DNA from: SABI01 sp963678555
GTDB lineage: Bacteria; Spirochaetota; Spirochaetia; Sphaerochaetales; Sphaerochaetaceae
Reading direction: 5' to 3'
Assembly (NCBI GenBank): GCA_963678555.2
Contig: CAXXJA010000002.1
Coordinates: forward strand, 1-64,000
Length of the DNA: 64,000 bases
In this document: in pieces, positions 1 through 6,878 of the stretch
How positions within the stretch are numbered: the stretch's first letter is position 1
How the letters are laid out: every line of letters begins with the position of its first letter
The notes under the pieces: model-generated
What the model saw: only the letters and a program-made list of their open reading frames with translations
What the model was told of the DNA's origin: nothing
Databases searched by the model: none
Made by a program: the position numbers and the translations under genes

Positions 1-1118
1 AGTTCGGTATCATCAGGGAACGATTCACCGAGATTGCAAGAGAGCTTGGAGTCAGCCATGATATCACTGAAGCGCTTGATGAGGTCTATAGGAACATCTC
101 GGAGGGTGCGAGTGCTCACTATGCGGCAAGCAGGGGAGAGTATCTCAATGCGGTTCTCATCTCCCAGTATCTCGGCTGGAAGATGATCGATGCTCAGGAT
201 GTCGTGTGTATCACCGATGAAGGTACTGTTGATGAGAAAACCTACGATATGGTCGCCTCTGCACTTGAGGAGGGACAGCATTATGTCTTCCCCGGTTTCT
301 TCGGTCAGGGTACTGACGGGAAGGTCAAAGCTTTCTCCCGTGGCGGCAGTGATATCTCGGGAGCTATAGTAGCCCGCGCTCTGGGGAACAAGACCTCCGA
401 TAGTTGTATCTATGAGAACTGGACCGATGTCTCCGGAATTTCAAAGGCAGACCCGCGTGTGGTCAGTGATGCGAAGGTGATCAAGGAGATGACCTATCGG
501 GAAGTGAGAGAGCTTGCTGCAGTCGGTTTCAATGTCTTCCATGAAGATGCCATTGCGCCTGTCAGAGAAGCCGGCATTCCGATTCAGGTGAAGAATACCG
601 GGCGGCCGGAGGATGAGGGAACCTCGATCGTTGCGTCACGAAATATCGACCAGGATCCCATTATCGGAATCTCGGTTAAGAAGGACTACCTCAGGATAGG
701 GGTACACAAGGTCTTCCTCCTGAAGAATCCTCAGGTAAGGGCCCGGATCGAACAGACACTGAGAGATGCAGGGCTTATACTTGAGTTCACACTCCAGGGA
801 ATCGATGACCTTACCTGGTATGCTCAGATTCATGCCGGAGTTGATATCGAGCCTGATGCACTCGCTGAAACACTCAGAAAGGATTTCTCGCTCGAATCAG
901 TGAGTGTCGAGACAGGCCATGCTGTCACTGCTGTGGCTGGAGAGGGTCTGCGGAGTCAGAAGAGACGGCTGTACCACATCCTTCCTGCTCTCATGGACGA
1001 GGGAGTTGAAGTGACCTTCACCCTCTTTGATGCCACTCCTCTCACAGCTCTCTTTGGTGTCAGAGAATCAGATGCGAAGAATGTGATTCACACGGTCTAC
1101 GACGCAATGTTCCGTTAA
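1..1118 (+). CDS. lysC: Aspartate kinase, C-terminal part (start lies before the window)
   Basis: The reading frame is open from base 3 to the TAA at 1116-1118, so the 5' end is outside the window. The product phosphorylates aspartate, the first step of lysine/threonine/methionine synthesis. The kinase signature is visible as a Gly-rich stretch GFFGQGTDG followed by SRGGSDISGAIVARAL, the aspartokinase nucleotide/aspartate segment. Two ACT-type regulatory segments follow: around VFLLKNPQVRARI and around VETGHAVTAVAGEGL. The latter matches the family's pattern for amino-acid feedback sensing. A hairpin terminator follows the stop. Family assignment is firm. Which feedback inhibitor applies cannot be told, and lysC versus a thrA-type kinase is a naming choice. 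Confidence 0.9.
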   Translation, partial: FGIIRERFTEIARELGVSHDITEALDEVYRNISEGASAHYAASRGEYLNAVLISQYLGWKMIDAQDVVCITDEGTVDEKTYDMVASALEEGQHYVFPGFFGQGTDGKVKAFSRGGSDISGAIVARALGNKTSDSCIYENWTDVSGISKADPRVVSDAKVIKEMTYREVRELAAVGFNVFHEDAIAPVREAGIPIQVKNTGRPEDEGTSIVASRNIDQDPIIGISVKKDYLRIGVHKVFLLKNPQVRARIEQTLRDAGLILEFTLQGIDDLTWYAQIHAGVDIEPDALAETLRKDFSLESVSVETGHAVTAVAGEGLRSQKRRLYHILPALMDEGVEVTFTLFDATPLTALFGVRESDAKNVIHTVYDAMFR

Positions 1119-1141
1119 GGGTCTGGTTTCCTGCAAGATGT

Positions 1142-1184
1142 AAGCCCCTGCTGCATGTAAGCTACTACTGCAGAGGGGCTTTTC
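1142..1184 (+). terminator. Rho-independent terminator of the aspartate kinase gene
   Basis: An imperfect stem pairs AGCCCCTGCTGCA with TGCAGAGGGGCT and ends in TTTTCT, 24 bases after the kinase stop codon. Confidence 0.7.
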
Positions 1185-1345
1185 TACTGTTCCGTGTCCG
1201 ATCAGATCTGTATGAGATTATCCTTGTCCGCCTGTCCAGAGAAAATCTGCCCTGAAGATCATGGTACTGCGTTCCTGTGATCAGGCTTTACGCAGGACCG
1301 TAGGAAAAATCGAGGGAGAGTAGGGACGGGGGAAGGAAGATAGAA

Positions 1346-1381
1346 AAAGAGACTGTCGCGCTGCAACAGTCTCTTTCTTAT
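1346..1381 (-). terminator. Terminator of the MalK-type ATPase gene
   Basis: A perfect 11-bp stem (AAAGAGACTGT / ACAGTCTCTTT) with a 9-nt loop. On the minus strand it is followed by TTCTAT, just after the stop codon of the ATPase gene. Confidence 0.8.
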
Positions 1382-1395
1382 TGAGGAACTCCTGA

Positions 1396-2490
1396 TTACT
1401 TGATGACCAGTTCGGTCTCGTAATCGAAAAATTTCACTTTGCTCATTTCAGGAATGAACTGGATCTCCTGATCCACTGCCAGCTGAATAGAAGGTTCGAT
1501 CTTACAGATGACCTGGTGGGTACCGATCGTGACGTAAACGTGAGTCTCTGATCCGAGAGGTTCGATGACACTGACACGTCCGTTGATCGTTTTTCCTTCA
1601 ACGACATCCCTGGAATATTCAACATCTTCCGGGCGGATACCGAAGGTCACTTTCTTGCCGACATAGGGTGTCAGCAATTTCTTATTGTTGCCGTCAAGTA
1701 TGACTTTGAAGTTTCCTTCATCAATGACAATGTCATCACCATCCTTGGTTACATCAACAGTAAGGAAGTTCATGGGAGGTGATCCGATGAAGCCTGCTAC
1801 AAACTTGTTGTTCGGTTCGTTGTACAGTTCAAGAGGACCGCCGATCTGCTGGATGATACCGAGCTTCATAACGACAATCTTGTCAGCCATCGTGAGAGCT
1901 TCGACCTGGTCGTGAGTAACGTAGATCATTGTCGCTTTCAGTCTGTTATGGAGAGAGGAGATCTCAGCACGCATCTGAACTCTGAGTTTTGCATCGAGGT
2001 TTGAGAGAGGTTCGTCGAAGAGGAATACCTTCGGGTGACGTACGATGGCACGTCCTACCGCAACTCTCTGGCGCTGGCCTCCGCTGAGTGCCTTCGGTTT
2101 TCTGTCAAGCAGCATTTCGATGTCGAGAATCTTTGCCGCTTCGCGGACACGCTGATCAATCTCGTCCTTGGGGAACTTCCTGATCTTGAGTCCGAAAGCC
2201 ATGTTGTCGTAAACGCTCATGTGAGGATACAGAGCATAGTTCTGGAACACCATGGCGATGTCTCTGTCTTTTGGCGGGACATCATTCACCAGCCGTCCGT
2301 CGATGTAGAGCTCTCCGCTCGAGATGTCTTCAAGACCGGCGACCATTCGTAGAGTGGTAGATTTACCGCAGCCTGAGGGGCCGACGAGTACTACAAACTC
2401 TCTGTCCTTGATATCGATGTTAACCGAATCAACCGCTTTTACGTTTCCGTCGTACACTTTGCAAATGTCTTTCAATTGCACAGTTGCCAT
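1396..2490 (-). CDS. ABC transporter ATP-binding protein, MalK/UgpC/MsmX type
   Basis: A 364-residue ATPase powering carbohydrate-type ABC importers from the cytoplasmic face. Visible in order: Walker A GPSGCGKSTT, Q-loop VFQNYALYPH, signature LSGGQRQRVA, Walker B VFLFDEPLSNLDA, switch His in YVTHDQ, then a C-terminal TOBE/regulatory domain typical of the MalK subfamily. The start at 2490 (MATVQLKD) is chosen because GGAGG lies just upstream; an in-frame extension to 2553 has no such site. It stands alone, with no permease or binding-protein gene beside it, which suits a shared ATPase serving several sugar importers (inference). A good promoter lies upstream and abuts the transposable element. 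Its own terminator follows. Confidence 0.92.
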   Translation of the reverse strand: MATVQLKDICKVYDGNVKAVDSVNIDIKDREFVVLVGPSGCGKSTTLRMVAGLEDISSGELYIDGRLVNDVPPKDRDIAMVFQNYALYPHMSVYDNMAFGLKIRKFPKDEIDQRVREAAKILDIEMLLDRKPKALSGGQRQRVAVGRAIVRHPKVFLFDEPLSNLDAKLRVQMRAEISSLHNRLKATMIYVTHDQVEALTMADKIVVMKLGIIQQIGGPLELYNEPNNKFVAGFIGSPPMNFLTVDVTKDGDDIVIDEGNFKVILDGNNKKLLTPYVGKKVTFGIRPEDVEYSRDVVEGKTINGRVSVIEPLGSETHVYVTIGTHQVICKIEPSIQLAVDQEIQFIPEMSKVKFFDYETELVIK

Positions 2491-2524
2491 AAAAGCCTCC
2501 AATGAATTTATTTTATTACCTACG

Positions 2525-2553
2525 ATTGTACGGTCCGATCGGGTCAAAGTCAA
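2525..2553 (-). promoter_or_regulatory. Sigma-70-type promoter of the MalK-type gene
   Basis: On the minus strand TTGACT, 17 nt, TACAAT. The outer base of the -35 box (2553) is the first base of the neighbouring element's repeat, so the element inserted exactly upstream of the promoter. Confidence 0.7.
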
Positions 2554-2920
2554 TTGGTAATTTCCGGTCCATTATGTTTAACTAAACCGAATAAGAAAAA
2601 TCCCAATCTTATCTCAAATGATTATTTCCTGTAGGAGAAAGAAGTGTGGTTTAATGAATAGATAAGTAAAAGGGAGTGAGAGGTTCTGAGGTGAAGGCTC
2701 TTTCCCTAAAGGAGAAGTGAAGAGGAAGTCCCTTTGTTGGTTGGACCCGGCAAAAACTCCCTCTCCACCAAAAACAGTATAGCAACAGTACCATCGAAGC
2801 GGATTCAATTCAAGAGACCAACCATCCATCCTTGAATACGGACAACGGCGGACTCGCATGCGGAAGATGCCTTGGTCCACTTGAGTATCGATTCAGGCGG
2901 GCGAGGATCAGAAAGTACAC
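2553..2920 (+). repeat. 368-bp direct repeat, copy 1
   Basis: Identical to 5412-5779 at an offset of 2859. It contains the element's left end and the first codons of the zinc-ribbon-like ORF. The 341 bases between the MalK-type start (2490) and that ORF hold only this repeat and the promoter. Confidence 0.9.
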
Positions 2921-3407
2921 GAGTGAAGAAGGCCCGGCGGAGGAAACGACAAGCGTCACCGTCGGCCGTTGTTCGAGAGAAGGCCGGTACAAGACGATCT
3001 ATCCCCACGACGTTGTGCGTAATAAGCATTACAGCCTCAGTGAAATTCAATCCGTGCTTGATGGTAGGAATGACTATTCCCTGGCGAGCGAACGGACGAT
3101 GTACTACTGGAAGTCCTGGTTCAAAAACATGTTTGAGGCCGTAGTGGACTATCTCTGGCAGGTCGTCAACCATATTATTTCACAGGAGACCATCTTTTCC
3201 GCTTTGCAGTCATTCCTCGAAAAACTCGCTGGCGAATGGCTGAGATATATTCTTGATCTATTTTCTGCCGGTATTAACAACCTTTGCATGTTCTTTGATC
3301 TCCTGACCATTACCATCATCTCAGAGTGCGGGAATCTGTGCAGAACCCATAGAAATGGGAGTACAGAGACCGATGAGAGGGGGTGCATACCACTCCCGGG
3401 AGGTTAG
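2832..3407 (+). CDS. Element-encoded protein with zinc-ribbon-like N-terminus (DUF6431-like)
   Basis: About 191 residues, ending 6 bases before the transposase start. An N-terminal CGRC pair, an Arg-rich stretch RFRRARIRKY, then a single Cys (GRCSREG) and YPHDVVRNKHYSLSEIQSVL resemble the DUF6431 proteins encoded next to transposases of this type. The second metal-binding pair seems incomplete, with only one Cys. The C-terminal half ends in hydrophobic/aromatic helices. The start is uncertain: the first available start codon is TTG at 2832 with no clear ribosome site, and the frame stays open upstream. The N-terminal codons fall in the direct repeat, so copy 2 holds a truncated duplicate. The function in transposition is unknown. 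Confidence 0.55.
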   Translation: MNTDNGGLACGRCLGPLEYRFRRARIRKYTSEEGPAEETTSVTVGRCSREGRYKTIYPHDVVRNKHYSLSEIQSVLDGRNDYSLASERTMYYWKSWFKNMFEAVVDYLWQVVNHIISQETIFSALQSFLEKLAGEWLRYILDLFSAGINNLCMFFDLLTITIISECGNLCRTHRNGSTETDERGCIPLPGG

Positions 3408-3413
3408 GAGAAG

Positions 3414-4847
3414 ATGGAACTGAAGGAACTGAGACCCCATGAACTGGAAAAGTACAGCACAGCCAGGGAAGTTGTTGACCTGGGCTGTACCGACACGGCC
3501 ATACGACGGGGCCGAACGAAGCTCGGATGTACCCGAAAGACACTCGTGAAGTACACGAAGTGGTATGAAAGCGGTGATGTGTCGCTGTTCAGTCACCGCA
3601 ACAAAGGGCGCCAGCCTGCGACAAAAGTACCGCAGGAGACGAGGAAGACAGTTGAGAGGTTGTACAGGGAGAAGTACAGTAATGCGAGTTTCACCCATTT
3701 CATGGAGATCCTCAAAGAGGATCATGGCATCAGCCTCTCCGACGGAACGGTGCATGCAATCCTGAAACAGGCCTGTTTCGTCTCTCCCTGCTCCAAGAAA
3801 GCTACCAGGAGAAAGATGGAGAAACAACTCAGGATGACAGCCAGAAAGGAGCATCTGAGTAAAGCGGAAAGTGAGAGAGTCAATGCTGCTTTTGGAATGA
3901 TTGATGGCGCCGATGCCCATCCTCGCAGACCTCGCAGTAAGTATTTCGGTGAACTCATCCAGATGGATGCAAGTGAGCTTGTCTGGGTAAAGGGGAAACG
4001 TAAGTGGCACCTGCATGTTGCTGTTGACGACGCGACCAGCGAGGTTGTCGGTGCATGGTTTGACACCCAGGAGACATTGAACGGCTACTACCATGTGCTG
4101 TTCATGATCCTCACGCGCTACGGCATCCCCTCCCGCTTCAAAACCGACCGGAGGACAGTCTTCGAGTACAGCCAGAGGGCTAAGCCTGATGAGGAGAAAG
4201 ACACCTTCACCCAGTTCGCTGCAGCCTGCAGAGTACTGGGAATAGACATTCAGACAAGCTCAATACCTCAACACAAAGCAAGGGTTGAACGCATGAACAA
4301 AACGCTCCAGGGTAGAATCCCGGTGGAACTCACTCGTCACGGCATCACGAGCATCGAGGACGCGAACGCATTCCTGTGGGACTATCTGAACACCTTCAAT
4401 GGACAGTTCTCCCTGAAAGATGAAAGAGATGAACAGACCAGCACCTTCCTGAAAGCTCCTTCAGAAGAGGAGCTCAACACCATCCTGGCAGTCATCTCTC
4501 AACGTACAGTCGATGCAGGGAACAGCATCAAATACCATAACGCCTACTACCAGCCCTGGTCACTGGATCTTCCTGCCAAACACCCCAGACTCTTCCCCAA
4601 GGGAACGAAGGTCTTTGTCATCAGAACCTTCGATGACAGGCTGCTGGCAAGCATAAAAGAAGAGCTCTACATCCTCAAGGAGATACCGAAAAGAAGCTCC
4701 CACAGCAAAGAATTCGATCCTGAGCCGACCCCAAGACCGAGGCCGCAGGTAAAACCTGCTGTAGATCATCCATGGAGATCAAGTTACCTCACTCCACGAG
4801 TCCTGCAGACCCACATCGCCAATAAAAAGGAGGAATACCTATCATGA
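3414..4847 (+). CDS. DDE transposase, rve-type integrase core (ISNCY-like group)
   Basis: A 477-residue transposase with an N-terminal helix-turn-helix region (residues about 10-110, VVDLGCTDTAIRRG and KTLVKYTKWY) and an rve catalytic core. The acidic triad reads as D185 in IQMDAS, D245 in TDRRTVFEY and E292 in ARVERMNK. The core phrases DDATSEVVGAWFDTQETLNGYY and the DRRTVFEY block match ISNCY-type transposases seen in clostridia and spirochaetes. A ribosome site (TAGGAGAAG) precedes ATG. The gene overlaps the next ORF by ATGA, so the two are probably translationally coupled. All catalytic residues are present and no frameshift is seen, so the enzyme may be active. Confidence 0.85.
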   Translation: MELKELRPHELEKYSTAREVVDLGCTDTAIRRGRTKLGCTRKTLVKYTKWYESGDVSLFSHRNKGRQPATKVPQETRKTVERLYREKYSNASFTHFMEILKEDHGISLSDGTVHAILKQACFVSPCSKKATRRKMEKQLRMTARKEHLSKAESERVNAAFGMIDGADAHPRRPRSKYFGELIQMDASELVWVKGKRKWHLHVAVDDATSEVVGAWFDTQETLNGYYHVLFMILTRYGIPSRFKTDRRTVFEYSQRAKPDEEKDTFTQFAAACRVLGIDIQTSSIPQHKARVERMNKTLQGRIPVELTRHGITSIEDANAFLWDYLNTFNGQFSLKDERDEQTSTFLKAPSEEELNTILAVISQRTVDAGNSIKYHNAYYQPWSLDLPAKHPRLFPKGTKVFVIRTFDDRLLASIKEELYILKEIPKRSSHSKEFDPEPTPRPRPQVKPAVDHPWRSSYLTPRVLQTHIANKKEEYLS

Positions 4848-5146
4848 GGAAGACCAAGACAGTACCAAAACCACCGGGACTCACGGCGAAGGAAAACCGT
4901 GATCTGGCCTTTCTGTTCTCTCTTATGGTCGACCAGCAGGATTGGCTGGTGAGGAACCTGCAGGAGATTGTGGCAGATAGTGATGGAGACATCATCTCCT
5001 CCTGGGTGCGACGCTACATCACAGACCACAGTGGACACCTGCGGGCCCTGCCGGACTCCGTGTGGGATGGGTGTCTTGCCGATTACCGGGACCAGCGAGA
5101 CCAGCTCATCAGGAATTGGTGGATGGAGACAATGGGATGCGGGTGA
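4844..5146 (+). CDS. Small element-encoded protein (100 aa), function unknown
   Basis: Starts inside the transposase stop codon (ATGA overlap) with a strong AAGGAGG upstream, so it is almost certainly translated. Charged and Trp-rich with no recognised domain: it opens with MRKTKTVPKPPG, and its C-terminus has RDQRDQLIRNWWMETMGCG. Its fixed position after the transposase suggests an accessory transposition or regulatory factor (inference). Confidence 0.6.
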   Translation: MRKTKTVPKPPGLTAKENRDLAFLFSLMVDQQDWLVRNLQEIVADSDGDIISSWVRRYITDHSGHLRALPDSVWDGCLADYRDQRDQLIRNWWMETMGCG

Positions 5147-5196
5147 TGCGCAGGGCTCTGCCCCGCCCTTACTTCCGGATTACTCTGAGGTGAGTT

Positions 5197-5382
5197 ATGA
5201 GAAACAAGTGGAAACCTGTTGATTTCGATAGGCTATGTGAAGACCAGGTTTTCTCCAGAGAGGAGTATGATCTTCTCTTGGAGAACCTGAGATACGAGCT
5301 CGAATACGCTTCAACAAACGTAGTTCGAGCTTGGGAGAAACAGCCAGTCAGAACACGCAATGCTCTGGAGAGACTGTTGTAG
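5197..5382 (+). CDS. Small element-encoded protein (61 aa), function unknown
   Basis: Preceded by GAGGTGAGTT and starting at ATG 5197. Acidic and helical in look (LCEDQVFSREEYDLLLENLRY), with no family recognised. It is the last ORF of the element unit and ends 29 bases before the second repeat copy. Confidence 0.5.
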   Translation: MRNKWKPVDFDRLCEDQVFSREEYDLLLENLRYELEYASTNVVRAWEKQPVRTRNALERLL

Positions 5383-5411
5383 GTAGGAGGAAAAAATCAT
5401 TTACGGGCTAC

Positions 5412-5779
5412 ATTGGTAATTTCCGGTCCATTATGTTTAACTAAACCGAATAAGAAAAATCCCAATCTTATCTCAAATGATTATTTCCTGTAGGAGAAAG
5501 AAGTGTGGTTTAATGAATAGATAAGTAAAAGGGAGTGAGAGGTTCTGAGGTGAAGGCTCTTTCCCTAAAGGAGAAGTGAAGAGGAAGTCCCTTTGTTGGT
5601 TGGACCCGGCAAAAACTCCCTCTCCACCAAAAACAGTATAGCAACAGTACCATCGAAGCGGATTCAATTCAAGAGACCAACCATCCATCCTTGAATACGG
5701 ACAACGGCGGACTCGCATGCGGAAGATGCCTTGGTCCACTTGAGTATCGATTCAGGCGGGCGAGGATCAGAAAGTACAC
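5412..5779 (+). repeat. 368-bp direct repeat, copy 2
   Basis: Identical to 2553-2920. Beyond 5779 the sequence still encodes KYTSEE like copy 1 but with different codons, then diverges. It is therefore the stump of a second, related unit rather than a simple copy. The 513 bases between the last element ORF and the peroxiredoxin stop codon hold this repeat, the diverged stump and a terminator. Confidence 0.9.
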
Positions 5780-5844
5780 CAGCGAAGAGAGCACCGAAAC
5801 GTCATTTTACCTGGGTTTGGAGCCTCCGTTCATTTCCGTATGGC

Positions 5845-5873
5845 ACAGAAAAACCACCGGTCACCCGGTGGTT
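5845..5873 (-). terminator. Terminator of the selenoprotein peroxiredoxin gene
   Basis: A perfect 9-bp stem AACCACCGG / CCGGTGGTT with a 4-nt loop, followed on the minus strand by TTTTTCTG. It lies 22 bases after the peroxiredoxin stop codon. Confidence 0.85.
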
Positions 5874-5895
5874 CACTGATAGTGTATCAGATGGT

Positions 5896-6621
5896 CTACT
5901 CGTCGAAGGCTTCTTTGACGCTCCATTCCTTCCAGACGTTACCGACAAGTTCCGGACCCGGTTTGAGAGTCTTCTTGCCCGGTCTCCAGCCGGAGGGCGT
6001 CGCTTCGGTGCCCTGTTTCTCACGAACCAGCTGAAACGCCTGTATTTGACGTATCGTCTCGTTCACATTCCTTCCCACAGGAGGTGAGAGCACCTCAAAT
6101 CCCTGAATCACTCCATCCGGATCGATCAGGAATCTTCCCCGTGTGTCAACTCCTCCGTCAGTGTCATACACGCCGTATGAAGTTCCGATAGCACCGCCGC
6201 CATCCGAAAGCATCGGATACGGTACTCCGCCTTCCACCATCTTTGAAATCTCATTGTCATTCCAAATCTTGTGGGTGAAAATGCTGTCAACGCTCATTGA
6301 AAGCACTTGGACTCCGAGTTTCTCGAACTCGGGATTCTTTTCGGCGACCGCCGAAATCTCTGTCGCTCAGACAAAGGTGAAATCACCCGGGTAGAAACAG
6401 AGAACTACCCATTTGCCGAGGTAATCTGACAGCTTGACCTCAACGAACTTGCCGTTGTGATAAGCCGGCGCTGAGAAATCAGGCGCTTTCTGACCAACTT
6501 TGATCATACTCATCTCCTCCTTGATCTGTGTTGCCTGCTCGCCTGATGACACTTCTTTCGAAGCACCACCGACAGGCCCGCTCTTAGGTCGCTGGCAACC
6601 CGGTTTGAATTCTTCGGGCAT
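5896..6621 (-). CDS. prxU: Selenocysteine-containing peroxiredoxin (AhpC/TSA family), in-frame UGA
   Basis: Reduces peroxides in the cytoplasm. The catalytic block, usually FTFVCPTE, reads PGDFTFV-UGA-ATE; the UGA is at 6369-6367 and the frame stays open on both sides, so UGA is read as selenocysteine. It is codon 47 if translation begins at ATG 6507 (MIKVGQKAPDF, with AAGGAGG 8 nt upstream), giving 203 residues. A second start at 6621, also with a good ribosome site (GAAGGAG), would add 38 residues including a Cys at position 9. The C-terminal block that often carries a resolving Cys reads ATPSGWRPG, so a conventional resolving Cys is missing. A SECIS-like hairpin follows the UGA. The tRNA-Sec, selA, selB and selD genes adjoin. 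Automatic callers would split it in two. Confidence 0.92.
6339..6366 (-). promoter_or_regulatory. Bacterial SECIS hairpin of the peroxiredoxin gene
   Basis: Counting U of UGA as 1, a perfect 7-bp stem UUUCGGC (14-20) / GCCGAAA (25-31) closes a GGUC tetraloop at 21-24. In E. coli fdhF the SelB-contacting loop is also GGUC-containing, with key G and U at 23-24. An outer GCGAC/GUCGC pairing is an alternative fold. Confidence 0.75.
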
Positions 6622-6678
6622 TAAGCTACTCCTTCTCCCGATTGATCAACGAACGAACCGGGATATTTGTATATCCTT

Positions 6679-6707
6679 ATTATAGAAAAGGTTTATGCGT
6701 AGAGCAA
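6679..6707 (-). promoter_or_regulatory. Promoter of the peroxiredoxin gene
   Basis: Minus strand: TTGCTC, 17 nt, TATAAT. It points away from the tRNA-Sec promoter about 45 bases upstream. Confidence 0.7.
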
Positions 6708-6745
6708 GGTAATTCAGTAATTGTTCTCATTACTTTTGTTAGGAT

Positions 6746-6759
6746 CATTGTTGACAATG
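6746..6759. promoter_or_regulatory. Possible operator between prxU and selC
   Basis: Inverted repeat CATTGT-TG-ACAATG overlaps the selC -35 box. A weaker GTAAT-N7-ATTAC lies at 6717-6733. A repressor binding here could affect both divergent units (inference). Confidence 0.35.
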
Positions 6760-6780
6760 GTTGCATGTTAAATCTACTAT
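6751..6780 (+). promoter_or_regulatory. Promoter of selC-selA-selB
   Basis: TTGACA, 18 nt, TACTAT. The -10 box ends 6 nt before the first base of the tRNA, so transcription would begin at or next to the mature tRNA 5' end. Confidence 0.75.
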
Positions 6781-6786
6781 TCCAGT

Positions 6787-6874
6787 GGAAGCTGATAGGA
6801 TCTGGTGGTCCTCGCGGTCTTCAAAACCGTTGGGCGTGTAGAAGCGTCGGGAGGTTCAATTCCTCCCTCTTCCG
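6787..6874 (+). tRNA. selC: tRNA-Sec (anticodon UCA)
   Basis: An 88-nt molecule without encoded CCA. The anticodon loop CTTCAAA (6819-6825) gives UCA, which reads UGA. The tRNA-Sec hallmarks are a 6-bp D stem (AGGATC/GGTCCT) with a 4-nt loop TGGT, an extended variable arm (6831-6848, GGCG/CGTC) and a T arm GGAGG-TTCAATT-CCTCC. The acceptor begins GGAAG and ends CTTCC-G as in E. coli selC, but pairs 6 and 7 (C-U and U-C) do not match, and the acceptor plus T helix is about 12 pairs rather than 13. It is placed directly upstream of selA. Confidence 0.88.
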
Positions 6875-6878
6875 TATC

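Larger units (their letters stand above)
2553..5779 (+). mobile_element. Transposable element with DDE transposase, bounded by 368-bp direct repeats
   Basis: One unit (2553-5411) carries a zinc-ribbon-like ORF, a DDE transposase and two small ORFs, all on the plus strand. The first 368 bases recur identically at 5412-5779. This looks like a tandem arrangement whose second unit is truncated, or an element flanked by long direct repeats. No inverted termini or target duplication could be recognised. It lies between the MalK-gene promoter and the terminator of the peroxiredoxin gene, interrupting no host ORF. Its exact ends are inferred from the repeat limits. Confidence 0.75.

Noticed and set aside
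2614..2880. 88-codon minus-strand ORF present identically in both 368-bp repeats
   Set aside because: Repeated only because the DNA is repeated; no ribosome site and antisense to the element's own ORF.
6642..6878. N-terminal extension of SelA in the open frame upstream of 6879
   Set aside because: It would translate the promoter and tRNA-Sec gene; SelA similarity starts at MNNRQLSSLPQ.
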